Assembly (NCBI GenBank): GCA_051306415.1
Contig: JBPPNE010000060.1
Coordinates: forward strand, 1 to 49,444
Direction: 5' to 3'
Origin: CBDDRG01 sp051306415
GTDB taxonomy: Bacteria > Pseudomonadota > Gammaproteobacteria > Pseudomonadales > Porticoccaceae
DNA length: 49,444 nucleotides
Positions 18,118 through 26,774 of the stretch are shown here, one piece after another (the first letter of the stretch is position 1; the number at the start of each line of letters is the position of its first letter). The notes under the pieces were generated by a model that saw nothing but the letters and a program-made list of their open reading frames with translations, searched no databases and had not been told where the DNA came from. The translations under genes were made by a program, and so were the position numbers.

Positions 18118-18936
18118 TTACTTGCCCTCGAAGCGCGGTTCGCGGCGCTCGGCGGTCGCCTTGATGCCCTCTTTGGCGTCAGCGGTTTGCAGCAACCACT
18201 CCTGCTCACCGAGCTCGTGGTCAGTGGCGGTGCGCACGCGCTCGGCGAGACCGGCGCGCATGGTGGCGCGGATCGACTGCACGGCGAGCGGCGCAGACCC
18301 CGCGATCTCGGCAGCCAACGCCAATGCGGCCGCGCGCACCTCATCCTGCGGCACCAGCATATCGACCAGACCCCAGGCGAGGGCGTCCTCCGCCTTGACG
18401 CGCCGCCCGGTGTAGAACATCAGGTGCGCCTTTTGCTGGCCGATCAATGCGGGCAGCGTGTGGGAGAGTCCAAACCCCGGGTGAAAGCCGAGGCGGGAGA
18501 AATTGGCGCTGAACCGCGCCTCCGGCCCGGCAACCCGAAAATCCGCCACCAGCGCAAGGCCGAGGCCGCCACCGATGGCGGCGCCCTGCACCGCAGCGAC
18601 GACAGGTTTCTTGTTGCTGAACAGGCGCACGGCTTCGCCATAGAGACGGCTTGAGCGGCGGCTGAAGGCGGTGCCCTTGCCATCGGTAGTTGCGGCTTTC
18701 GGTTCCTCCTTGTTCATCGCATTGTCGCCGCCGAAATTGGCACCGGCGCAGAAAGATTTGCCTTGAGCGGCAAGCACGATGGCGCGGCACGTGGGGTTGG
18801 CATCAAGATCGTCGAAGGCATCGGCAATGGCGCCGATCAACGCAAAGTCGAAAAAATTGAACGGCGGCCGCTGGATTTCGACGGTGGCGACCATGCCGTC
18901 GAGGGTCACGGCGATGTCAGTGTAGGTTCGAGTCAT
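18118..18936 (-). CDS. enoyl-CoA hydratase/isomerase family protein lacking the catalytic glutamates
   Basis: A 272-residue crotonase-fold protein. Oxyanion-hole segments are GKSFCAGANFGG and QGAAIGGGLGLALVADF. The two glutamates of true enoyl-CoA hydratases are missing: the first position falls in GGGLGLAL and the second region reads FSRLGFHPGFGLSHTLP. The protein is therefore more likely an isomerase, a dehalogenase-like or another crotonase activity. It is next in line to DUF35 and the thiolase-like gene in the same direction, so it probably acts in the same acyl-CoA pathway. Confidence 0.85.
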   Translation of the reverse strand: MTRTYTDIAVTLDGMVATVEIQRPPFNFFDFALIGAIADAFDDLDANPTCRAIVLAAQGKSFCAGANFGGDNAMNKEEPKAATTDGKGTAFSRRSSRLYGEAVRLFSNKKPVVAAVQGAAIGGGLGLALVADFRVAGPEARFSANFSRLGFHPGFGLSHTLPALIGQQKAHLMFYTGRRVKAEDALAWGLVDMLVPQDEVRAAALALAAEIAGSAPLAVQSIRATMRAGLAERVRTATDHELGEQEWLLQTADAKEGIKATAERREPRFEGK

Positions 18937-19008
18937 CAGGTGCTCCTGCTATAGCGTATAGGGGGTGCGGCCATTTTTTGTCTTTGCACGCCTTGTGGTC
19001 GCCCGGCG

Positions 19009-19932
19009 TCAGCCCTTGGGCTCTTTCGGCACCACTACCTTGTAGGCCTTGCGCAGCATTTCGGTGGCGTTTTCCAGCGGTACGGCGCGATCCATGTTGG
19101 TGATGGTGCCGTAGTTGTCGCGGATCTCTTCGGGCGTGGGAATGCGATCATTGCCAAGAAAGGCCCCCAGCGCCTCGCGGATCTCGACCTTGGCGTAATA
19201 GCCCGCACCGGCCTCGATGATATGGCCAGTATTGTGGTTTTCCTCCGCGCACAGCCAGCCGACCACGGCGGTGACGAATTCCGGCTTGATGACCGCCGCC
19301 ATTTTGGGCGCGGTGATTTCTTCGGTCATTCGGCTCAACGCCATCGGCGCGACCGAGTGCACCATGATGTTGTAGTTGCGGCCCTCTTCCTTCAGCGCAT
19401 TCATGAAGCCCACCAGCGCGAGCTTGGCGGCCGAGTAGTTGGTGTGGCCATGGTTACCGTAGAGACCGGCGGCGGAGGTGGTCATCACTACGCGACCATA
19501 GCCTTTGTCGCGCATCACCGGCCAGGCCGCGTGAGTGCAGTAGACGGCGCCCATGAAGTGAACATCGACGACGGAGCGGAAATCATCCAGGTCCATCTTG
19601 GCGAAACTCTTGTCGCGGATATTGCCGGCGTTGTTGATCAGAATATCGATCGTGCCGAACGTATCCAGCGCCGTCTTGATGATGTTGCGACCGCCCGTTT
19701 CCGTGGCGACAGAATCGTAATTGGCCACGGCTTCGCCGCCCGCGGCGCGAATTTCGGCGACCACAGCGTCGGCCATGCCAACGCTTGAGCCATCGCCCTT
19801 GACGCTGCCGCCGAGGTCATTGACCACGACCCTGGCGCCGCGCGCGGCAAAAAACAGCGCGTGGCTGCGGCCGATACCGCCGCCGGCACCGGTGATAACG
19901 GCAACGCGGCCGTCATAGCGGATGTTGCTCAT
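19009..19932 (-). CDS. short-chain dehydrogenase, MFE-2 3-hydroxyacyl-CoA dehydrogenase-like
   Basis: A 307-residue SDR. The NAD-binding motif is TGAGGGIG; VVNDLGGSVKGDG is the signature of the multifunctional-enzyme-2 (HSD17B4) dehydrogenase group. The catalytic Ser and Tyr/Lys are in MTTSAAGLYG and TNYSAAK. It likely oxidises a 3-hydroxyacyl-CoA, which fits the neighbouring crotonase and thiolase-like genes. ATG 19932 is chosen over an upstream TTG because GGAGA lies eight bases before it. The C-terminal about 60 residues extend beyond the core fold. Confidence 0.88.
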   Translation of the reverse strand: MSNIRYDGRVAVITGAGGGIGRSHALFFAARGARVVVNDLGGSVKGDGSSVGMADAVVAEIRAAGGEAVANYDSVATETGGRNIIKTALDTFGTIDILINNAGNIRDKSFAKMDLDDFRSVVDVHFMGAVYCTHAAWPVMRDKGYGRVVMTTSAAGLYGNHGHTNYSAAKLALVGFMNALKEEGRNYNIMVHSVAPMALSRMTEEITAPKMAAVIKPEFVTAVVGWLCAEENHNTGHIIEAGAGYYAKVEIREALGAFLGNDRIPTPEEIRDNYGTITNMDRAVPLENATEMLRKAYKVVVPKEPKG

Positions 19933-20131
19933 GAACAATTTCTCCGAAGATCTTGGCGGCGGTGATGGTGCCGCCGACCATGGTTTCGCCCCAGAATTCC
20001 GGCATCGCTTGAGAACGAATAATTAATAGTCGCGGGGAATGGCCAGCCGCGATTATCAATCTCGCAGGGCTTGAGTTGTAGTTATCCAGCCAAGACTACG
20101 CTTCAGCGAACCTCGCCAGAAAGCTAAAAAA

Positions 20132-20158
20132 GCTCCGGCCGGAAGATCCGGCCGGAGC
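20132..20158 (-). terminator. rho-independent terminator of the amidohydrolase gene
   Basis: A 12-bp GC-rich stem (GCTCCGGCCGGA / TCCGGCCGGAGC) with a 3-base loop. On the minus strand it is followed by a run of U encoded by AAAAAA at 20126-20131. It lies 24 bp past the amidohydrolase stop. Confidence 0.9.
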
Positions 20159-20181
20159 CTGCTGTCCCCGTATCGCCCGGC

Positions 20182-21927
20182 CTAGGCGCGCGCTTCGGCT
20201 CGCCCATTGCGGAGCAATTTCCCGGGTGTGGCACCGGTGCAGACACCATCGACAAAGGTGGTTTCACCATTGACGATGATGGCATGGTAGCCAATCGCGC
20301 GCTTGATGCGGCGCCATTCGCCACCGGGCAGATCCTCGACGATCTCGCCGATCCACTCCTTGCCGTCACTGAGCTTGGCCATGTCGTAGACCACCACATC
20401 GGCTGGTGAGCCTTCGAGCAGCACACCACGGTCGCGGAAGCCAGCGGCTTGCGCTGGCATGGCAGAGAGCCGGAAGTGGGCTTCCTCCAGCGTCACCTTC
20501 TGTTCGTCGCGCACCAGCCAGTACAGGAAGTCTGTGGTATAGGCGCCGCCAGTAAAGAACTTGGTGTGGGCGCCACCGTCGGAAACACCGGGGATGGTGT
20601 AGTCCGACTGGTTGATGATCTCGGCCATATAGTCGGCATTGAAGTCTTTTTCTGGCCCCAAGAACTCGACGTTGAGGTCGCCGGCGAGGGACAGGTCGAG
20701 CATGACCTCGATCGGATGCTTGTCTTCAGCCGCCGCGATTTGACCGAGAGAGCGACCGACATAATGCTCAAGTTCCGGTTGCTTGTTGACCTTGTGCACC
20801 ATCAGCTTGGGAATGGCGCCACCGACGCCCGCCTGAATGACCTTGAGGCGCTTGTCAGCGGCTTCGGCCTCAATGACGACGCGCTTGCGCAGATCAGGAT
20901 CAGCCAGTTTTTTGAGCTTCTCTTCCTTGGTGCCGGTGGTCAGCTCGCGCCAAGCAGGGCTGGCGTCATACAGGTTCCAATGCTCCAGCGTGAACGAGAA
21001 GCCGGTGCGCACGGTACCCGCCTGGCCGTAGATCGGCAGGCCTTTTTCACGGCAGCGCTGCAACCAGGCAAGACTGCGGCGATGGACTGAGGGATCCCTG
21101 CGCGTGGGGACGATGGCGTTGTGCAGGATTGGCCGCTTCGCGGTCTCCGCCAGTTTTTCGAGGAAATTGAGGTCGCTGCGCATGTCGCCAGTGGACTGCG
21201 TCATCTGAATGAAGCCCTCGCCACGCTCGGCCAGCACTTCGGCGAGATTCAGGATGTCCTCGTCGATCATGGTGTCGGTGACCATGGGGGTGCCGTCGAA
21301 ATCGGCCTGGGTGGAGTTGGGGCCAAGGCGCTGGACGGAGAACCCACAGAGGCCGGCGTCCATCCCTTCGTGGAGCAGACGTTTCATTTCCTTGCGCTCG
21401 GCTTCGTTGGCGGGCCGGGTCTTGGCGGCCTCTAGGCCCATGACATAGGTCATCAGCGACGCGGTCGGCATGTACTGGATGCAGTTCACGCCCTTGGGAA
21501 TGCGCGCGAGCACATCCATGTATTGGGGTACGGTTTCCCAGTCCCACTTCATGCCTTCTTTCATGGTGTCGTAAGGGATGGCCTCGGTGCGAGTCATGGT
21601 CAGCAGCGAACGCTCGCGGTATTCAGGCTTTACCGGCACGAAGCCGAAGCCGCAGTTACCCAGCACCACGGAGGTCACGCCGTGCCAGCCAGAGATGGTG
21701 CAATAGGGATCCCAGTGGATCTGGGCGTCATAGTGAGTGTGGAGGTCGATGAAGCCGGGCGCGACTATGTGTCCGGTTGCGTCGATGACCTCTCTGGCAC
21801 AGCCGTCCGCTAACTCGCCGATATGGGCAACCTTGCCATCTTTGATCCAAAGATCAGCCTTGCGGCGGGGCGCGCGGGTGCCATCGACAAGGGTTCCGCC
21901 CTTGATGTGAATGTCGTAGTTAGTCAT
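20182..21927 (-). CDS. N-acyl-D-amino-acid deacylase family amidohydrolase
   Basis: A 581-residue metal-dependent amidohydrolase of the D-aminoacylase branch. Metal ligands and landmarks are PGFIDLHTHYDAQ (HxH), VVLGNCGFGF with the bridging cysteine typical of D-aminoacylases, PILHNAI, and GVSDGGAHTKFF near residue 480. Within acyl-CoA clusters many members have unknown substrates, so the annotated activity is nominal. It has its own terminator and a long upstream region, suggesting a separate transcript from the SDR gene. Confidence 0.85.
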   Translation of the reverse strand: MTNYDIHIKGGTLVDGTRAPRRKADLWIKDGKVAHIGELADGCAREVIDATGHIVAPGFIDLHTHYDAQIHWDPYCTISGWHGVTSVVLGNCGFGFVPVKPEYRERSLLTMTRTEAIPYDTMKEGMKWDWETVPQYMDVLARIPKGVNCIQYMPTASLMTYVMGLEAAKTRPANEAERKEMKRLLHEGMDAGLCGFSVQRLGPNSTQADFDGTPMVTDTMIDEDILNLAEVLAERGEGFIQMTQSTGDMRSDLNFLEKLAETAKRPILHNAIVPTRRDPSVHRRSLAWLQRCREKGLPIYGQAGTVRTGFSFTLEHWNLYDASPAWRELTTGTKEEKLKKLADPDLRKRVVIEAEAADKRLKVIQAGVGGAIPKLMVHKVNKQPELEHYVGRSLGQIAAAEDKHPIEVMLDLSLAGDLNVEFLGPEKDFNADYMAEIINQSDYTIPGVSDGGAHTKFFTGGAYTTDFLYWLVRDEQKVTLEEAHFRLSAMPAQAAGFRDRGVLLEGSPADVVVYDMAKLSDGKEWIGEIVEDLPGGEWRRIKRAIGYHAIIVNGETTFVDGVCTGATPGKLLRNGRAEARA

Positions 21928-22381
21928 GGTGAAGTCCTCATTGGCTAGTTGAACAATCGTTTTTCATGAAATTGGTTGTTGGTGCAAATTCTGAATATTC
22001 TTTTCTGGACACTTTCTCCCATGCCACCGTGCCGCATGGCGCTCGACTAACCCGCCGGTTCCGGCGTTTAGAACCAGAACTCTCTGCGCTACCGTAATTC
22101 TCCAACATTCACCTCTGTCTACGAATGCTGATGCAACCTGCTGCGACGGCTTGAAGCCCTCATTAGTCGTGAGAGTTTTCCAGTGCTTGTTTAGTGGAGT
22201 TTGTACCCTGTGCTTATTTCGTTTAGCGGCTTTGTCTGGTTATTGAGCCTGCTGACAACTCTTTCCAATATACTGAAAATAAAGGCGGCTAAGGGTTGAC
22301 GCTATAGACCAAATTGGAATTATCTTTACCATTATGGCGGCGTTTTGTTCCACCAGACATCAGCCCATCCGGCCCAGTTCA
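21928..22381. other. intergenic region upstream of the amidohydrolase
   Basis: About 450 bp, visibly richer in A+T than the flanks. Both adjacent genes are on the minus strand. No open frame with coding character, no T-tract terminator for the CoA-transferase and no confident promoter was found. A TTGACG at 22296 points along the plus strand, where there is no gene to serve. Confidence 0.5.
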
Positions 22382-23566
22382 TTAAATTACCCGGTTGCCG
22401 CGCAGTTCGGCGATGTCGGCATCGCTGTAGTGCAACGACCGTAAAATCTCGTCGGTGTGCTCACCCAGCAGAGGTGCGCGAGCCGTCAACTGGCCCGGAG
22501 TGCGCGACAGCTTCACCGGTGTAGTCACCACCGGGGCGGGCTTGGCAACGCCGGGGAAATCGACATACTGGAGCAATCCCGCTGCCTTGACGTGGTCGTT
22601 GTCGAGACATGCCTGGGGGGACAGCACCTCGCCAACGGGGATCTTCGCAGCCTCCAGCTCGGTCAGGACTTCCGCCGTGGTCCTGTCCGCGCACCACTTC
22701 GCCATCCGCGCCGAGATCAACTCGCCATGCTCACCGCGGGAAAGGTCGTCCCCGAATCGCGGGTCGGTCAGCCAGTCCGGCTCGCCCATCAATTCCACCC
22801 AGCGCTTGAACAGCGGCTGGCCGACACTCTGCACCAGCACCCAGCCATCGCGAGTCTTGAAGGCGTCGGCCGGTGCGCCCGTCTGCCCACGGTTGCGGGA
22901 CGCCACGCGGTTGTTGCCCAGCACCGCCTGCTCCAGCAGCAGCATATTGGTGACGTTCATCGCGCTCGCCAACAGCGAGCCTTCGACAATCTGGCCGACG
23001 CCCGATTTCTGCCGCTCCAGCAGCGCGACCACCGTGCCCAAGGCGCAGAGTATCGCCGTGGAGTAGTCCACATAGGGGCCATAGGATTTCATCGGCTCGC
23101 TGCCATCGCCGGACATGTACATATTGCCCGACATGGCCTGACCCATGCCGTCAAAACCCAGCTTGTCGGCATAGGGCCCGGTGGAGCCGAAGGAGGAGCA
23201 GGTGGTGAGGATGATGTCCGGCTTGATCGCCTTCAGGCTGTCGTAGTCGAGGCCCATTTCCGGCAGGGCGTTGTAGGGCATGTTGACGACGACAACATCG
23301 GCGGTCGCCACCAGGCGGCGGACGATTTCGCGGCCCTGGGACTTGGTGGGGTTCAACGTCATGCCGCGCTTGTTGCGCCCGCACTGAATGAACGCGGCGC
23401 CTTCCCCATTTTCGGAGACCGGGGTGATGTAGCGATCCTCGCTGCCATCGATTTTTTCGAGGCGGATGATTTCGGCGCCAAAATCGCCCAGTAGCGCCGC
23501 GCAATAGGGCCCGGCTATGTAGCGACCAAAATCCAACACCCGAATGCCGTCGAGCACCCCTGCCAT
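22382..23566 (-). CDS. class III CoA-transferase (CaiB/BaiF family)
   Basis: A 394-residue family III CoA-transferase. The opening VLDFGRYIAGPYCAALLGDFG is typical, as is YGPYVDYSTA, whose aspartate would carry the acyl intermediate. The block LERQKSGVGQIVEGSL is also conserved. Enzymes of this family move CoA between carboxylic acids, usually to activate a substrate for degradation. Start ATG 23566 gives the standard N-terminus MAGVLDGIRV and follows GGGGGTGAG; an upstream TTG is less likely. It is divergent from the luciferase-like gene and shares an intergenic region with inverted repeats. Confidence 0.9.
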   Translation of the reverse strand: MAGVLDGIRVLDFGRYIAGPYCAALLGDFGAEIIRLEKIDGSEDRYITPVSENGEGAAFIQCGRNKRGMTLNPTKSQGREIVRRLVATADVVVVNMPYNALPEMGLDYDSLKAIKPDIILTTCSSFGSTGPYADKLGFDGMGQAMSGNMYMSGDGSEPMKSYGPYVDYSTAILCALGTVVALLERQKSGVGQIVEGSLLASAMNVTNMLLLEQAVLGNNRVASRNRGQTGAPADAFKTRDGWVLVQSVGQPLFKRWVELMGEPDWLTDPRFGDDLSRGEHGELISARMAKWCADRTTAEVLTELEAAKIPVGEVLSPQACLDNDHVKAAGLLQYVDFPGVAKPAPVVTTPVKLSRTPGQLTARAPLLGEHTDEILRSLHYSDADIAELRGNRVI

Positions 23567-23700
23567 ACTCACCCCCAAGTCGATTTTTCGACCTTATTTA
23601 AAATTGTCCTATTGCGAATCTTGGTGTCACCGCACTATACCCCGGCAGGCGCGACACTCGCCAGCGCCCTGAACTCACCCACACTGGACTCTACGTCCGC

Positions 23701-23718
23701 TGTCCGCACAGGCGGACA
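23701..23718. promoter_or_regulatory. inverted repeat TGTCCGC-N4-GCGGACA
   Basis: Perfect 7-bp arms separated by four bases in the 330-bp region between divergent genes. It is a candidate operator; no T-tract follows. Evidence is symmetry and location only. Confidence 0.4.
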
Positions 23719-23755
23719 CCCCGCGGGCTTTTCGCGGGCGTTGACGCAAGCCCCC

Positions 23756-23789
23756 TGACCTAGGTCACCACGAGTTGATTCAGGTCACC
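23756..23789. promoter_or_regulatory. palindrome TGACCTAGGTCA with repeated AGGTCACC
   Basis: A perfect 12-bp palindrome at 23756-23767 is followed by a second AGGTCACC exactly 20 bases (about two helical turns) after the first (23762 and 23782). The arrangement resembles a dimeric repressor site, for example TetR- or GntR-type, and could control the CoA-transferase and the monooxygenase together. The rest of the 330-bp region holds no gene. Confidence 0.45.
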
Positions 23790-23897
23790 GTGAGGCGGTA
23801 GGAAACGCCGGATCAATTGTGGCATCCTTACGGTGGAATCATCTTCAACAAAACTCTATCAAGTCAGCCAACACATCAACCACGGGGATTTCACCCA

Positions 23898-25232
23898 ATG
23901 AAACTTGCCTATTTTACCGAGCGGCCCTATCGCTGGCTGGACGAAGACATCGTGTTGAAAAACCGTGCGTTCTTCGGCGTTTCCAACAGCCATTTTGACC
24001 GCGAGAAAGCCGTTCACGACTATAACCAGTTTATTGATGAATACTGCTTTGCCGAAGACGTCGGTTTTGACGGCCTGGCCCTCAACGAGCATCACGGCAA
24101 CCCCTATTGCATGGGCAATGTGATCAATATCGAGGCCGCCGTCCTCGCGCGAGCCACCAAAAAAGCCAAGATCATCCTGGTCGGCAACCCGCTTCCGGTC
24201 GTCAAGCACCCGCTGCGCGTAGCCGAGGAGTTGGCCGAGATCGACCTGATTTCGCGCGGCCGGCTGATCGCGGGTTGGGTTCGCGGCGCCGGCTCCGAAC
24301 AGTTTTTCAACAACGCCAATCCGGCCTACAACCGGGAAATGTTCAACGAGGCCCACGATTTCATCCTCCAAGCCTGGACCAAAGATGGCCCCTGGCGCTA
24401 CGAGGGCAAGCATTTTCACTACCGCCATGTGAACCCCTGGGTGCGGCCCTACCAGCAACCCTATCCGCAGCAGTGGATTCCCGGCGTGTTGTCGCCCGAA
24501 ACCGTGATCTGGTGTGCCCAAAAACGCTATCCCTACATTGGCCTGGGCTCGGCCCTTGGCGTAACCTGCGACCTCTGGGATCTGTACGCCGACACCGCCG
24601 CGCAGGAGGGCTACCAGGCGGGGCCGGAGAACTTCGGCTACCTGCTGCCGCTGTTTGTCGCCGACACTGAAGAGAGGGCTCAGAAGGTGGGCGCCGGCTA
24701 TGCTTTCGGCGGCGGCCAGAACGGCTTCTCGCGCCCGGAACACACGCTGCCCCCGGGCTACAACTCGAAAGCGGCAATCCGCGCCATGGGTCGAGCGGCG
24801 CCCGGCGGCAGCTGGCTGGGCATCAGCAAAGAGAAGCTCGAAGCCGCGCGCAGCGGCAAGTGGCAGGAGAACATCGACCTGGACGACGTCAAGCGCAAAT
24901 TGTGGGACTCCTACCAGCGCGCCCAGCACAACCTGCAAATCGTCGCCGGCACGCCGGATCAAGTCATCCCCAAGATCAAGGCCATCCTGCGCACCATTCG
25001 CCCGGGCTCTTTCACCGCCTTCAACGTGCAAGGCCAGGCGAACGATGCCGACCGTATGCGCTCCATTGAGCTGCTGGGGAAATATGTGCTGCCGGAAATC
25101 CGCGCCTATAGCGAGCAGATCGGCCTCATCGATTCCTTCCAGCGGACGCCGGGATCGGTTGCCCTCGCGCCCGGCGTCAAACGCGAGCCAGTGTGCGACC
25201 GCGAAGGTATGAAGGCGCTCGGTATGCTTTAA
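23898..25232 (+). CDS. LLM-class flavin-dependent oxidoreductase
   Basis: A 444-residue bacterial-luciferase-like monooxygenase. Typical elements are DGLALNEHHGNPYCMGN near residue 55, GNPLPVVKHPLRVAEELAEI and DLISRGRLIAGWVRGAG near residues 95-135. These enzymes use FMNH2 or F420 and oxygen to oxidise varied substrates. ATG 23898 is favoured over an upstream in-frame ATG since it opens the domain (MKLAYFTERPYRWLD). It is divergent from the CoA-transferase and ends in a strong terminator, so it is a single-gene transcript. It may supply the oxygenation step of the nearby catabolic block. Confidence 0.87.
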   Translation: MKLAYFTERPYRWLDEDIVLKNRAFFGVSNSHFDREKAVHDYNQFIDEYCFAEDVGFDGLALNEHHGNPYCMGNVINIEAAVLARATKKAKIILVGNPLPVVKHPLRVAEELAEIDLISRGRLIAGWVRGAGSEQFFNNANPAYNREMFNEAHDFILQAWTKDGPWRYEGKHFHYRHVNPWVRPYQQPYPQQWIPGVLSPETVIWCAQKRYPYIGLGSALGVTCDLWDLYADTAAQEGYQAGPENFGYLLPLFVADTEERAQKVGAGYAFGGGQNGFSRPEHTLPPGYNSKAAIRAMGRAAPGGSWLGISKEKLEAARSGKWQENIDLDDVKRKLWDSYQRAQHNLQIVAGTPDQVIPKIKAILRTIRPGSFTAFNVQGQANDADRMRSIELLGKYVLPEIRAYSEQIGLIDSFQRTPGSVALAPGVKREPVCDREGMKALGML

Positions 25233-25253
25233 AACCGATCTGCCACCCAAATC

Positions 25254-25283
25254 AAAAACCCCGCCACGGTGGCGGGGTTTTTT
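25254..25283 (+). terminator. rho-independent terminator after the monooxygenase gene
   Basis: AAAAACCCCGCC pairs with GGCGGGGTTTTT around a 5-base loop and is followed by further T residues. The flanking A- and T-tracts make it able to work in both directions. Confidence 0.92.
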
Positions 25284-25477
25284 GTACCTTTTGGCTCGCA
25301 AAATCAATGCATGCGCCGCGGGGTAAACCGAATCCTGTTCTTCAGCCGCGCGAACTCGACCGCCGCCGCCTTGGTCAGTAGGCGCACGCCGCCCTTGCCC
25401 TCCCAGTCGGTGACCATGACCTTGGCGCCGCCTTCCGCCTTCCGCCAGACGCTGGGCCATGGCGCGACCGGGCGCGG

Positions 25478-26290
25478 CTAATGCACCCGTGGTGGACTCT
25501 CGCCCTTCAAGGAACTGATGAGGCCGGCAATAAAATTTCGCAGGCTCTCGTCCGGATGTCTGAGCAGTGGTTCGAGGGCTTTCACGGCGGCTTCACTGCG
25601 GCCCATTTTGCGGTAGATACGCGCGAGCTCTAGATACTGTGCCGGTGATTCGGGGGCGAGCAGCGCGACCCGCTGATGGCAGGCCAGCGCCAGCTCGAAC
25701 TGCTCGCGGCCCAGGTAAATCTGCGACAGATTGGTCAGCATGCGGGCGCAGATGTCCTGGCCGCTGGCGGGCTGCAACAGGGGTTCGAGCTGATCGGCGG
25801 ACGGTCCACCGGGGGCGAGTTTGGCCGCACACTCTTCGCGGCTGATGATGCGGTGCTCAAAGGGATCAATCAGCACCCGCTCGCCGCGATGGCGGAGGGC
25901 GACCAGAAAATGGCGCGGGAAGCTGACCCCTTCGATGGCTATGTCGATCAGGCGACCAGCGGCCAGATAGATCAGCGCGAGGGAAATCGGAATGCCGGTC
26001 CGCGTGGACAGCACCGCGTCGAGATAGCTGTTGTCGGGATTGTAATAATCGGCAGTGTTGCCATGAAAGCCCTCCTGCTCGCCAATCAGGAAGCACAGCG
26101 ACTGCGCACAGTGATGCGCGTCCTTGGTGGGGTCGACGACTTCGCGAGCCTGTTCCGCCAGTTGCGCGAGCTTGTTTTCGCAGCCTTCGCGGTCAAACCC
26201 CGGCCGATCCGCCTCGGCGATCAGCAGCGCCGCCTGCACCGGGTCCAGCGCCGGCCCAGACCGCTGAATCAGTTCCGCCAGCTTTTCCAT
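25478..26290 (-). CDS. SirB1-like transglutaminase-fold protein with TPR tail
   Basis: A 270-residue protein of the SirB1 family. The N-terminal helical region and the transglutaminase-like core (GFHGNTADYYNPDNSYLD and LSTRTGIPISLALIYL, about residues 75-110) are followed by FLVALRHRGERVLIDPFEH and a C-terminal pair of TPR-like helices (LARIYRKMGRSEAAVKALEP). ATG 26290 is chosen because GAGGTGACT stands directly before it; an upstream start would add 30 atypical residues. The role of the family is not settled. After the TAG stop the same frame stays open for nearly 60 more codons. Confidence 0.85.
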   Translation of the reverse strand: MEKLAELIQRSGPALDPVQAALLIAEADRPGFDREGCENKLAQLAEQAREVVDPTKDAHHCAQSLCFLIGEQEGFHGNTADYYNPDNSYLDAVLSTRTGIPISLALIYLAAGRLIDIAIEGVSFPRHFLVALRHRGERVLIDPFEHRIISREECAAKLAPGGPSADQLEPLLQPASGQDICARMLTNLSQIYLGREQFELALACHQRVALLAPESPAQYLELARIYRKMGRSEAAVKALEPLLRHPDESLRNFIAGLISSLKGESPPRVH

Positions 26291-26387
26291 AGTCACCTCG
26301 CGCGCAAAGACCTTCTTGCCATCTTTGTAGCCGGTTGCGCGCGCGCTGGCAAGGGCGATGCCTCTGCTGGCGACGCTCAACGACCGC

Positions 26388-26702
26388 TCACTGGCCCGCC
26401 GCGCGGGCTCTCAGCGCGTCAACATAAGCGGCCGCCCGCGGATGCGCCGAGATGATGTCGAGTAACGTCTTGCCCTGGACATCAGTAGCGTTGATGTTGC
26501 GGTTTTCGGCGAGGAAAAAATCCAGAAAGGTAGCGAAATTTTCCGCTTTCATGCCGCGATAGGCTTTTTCGAGGACATGAAAATCGGCGTCGGCCCCCGC
26601 CGGCGGCAGGAAATTCAGGAAAGTCCTGATGCGATCGTCATCGAATACCTCGCCGATGACCTGGAGCTTGTCTTTGCGCTTGGCCGGAACCTCTTCACTC
26701 AT
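26388..26702 (-). CDS. PA4642-family conserved hypothetical protein
   Basis: A 104-residue acidic, helical protein matching a small family known from Pseudomonas and relatives (PA4642-like). Conserved parts are DDDRIRTFLNFLPPAG and KAYRGMKAENFATFLDFF. The C-terminal NATDVQGKTLLDIISAHPRA resembles half an ankyrin repeat. No function is established. It lies between gatB and the SirB1-like gene in the same direction, perhaps in one transcript; its ribosome-binding site is weak. Confidence 0.75.
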   Translation of the reverse strand: MSEEVPAKRKDKLQVIGEVFDDDRIRTFLNFLPPAGADADFHVLEKAYRGMKAENFATFLDFFLAENRNINATDVQGKTLLDIISAHPRAAAYVDALRARAAGQ

Positions 26703-26774
26703 AGCTATTCGCCCAATTCATGTCTGGTCACCCATTGCGGGATTGTTCGCGCCGGTGGTGACAACGCTGCCCGC

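Noticed and set aside
18920..18940. GGTTCGAGTC-like T-loop word suggesting a tRNA
   Set aside because: It is inside the start of a crotonase gene and no acceptor, D or anticodon stems can be formed around it.
23859..25460. Long 533-codon minus-strand open frame
   Set aside because: It is antisense to the LLM oxidoreductase, which has clear family motifs; the antisense frame is open because of GC-rich codon use.
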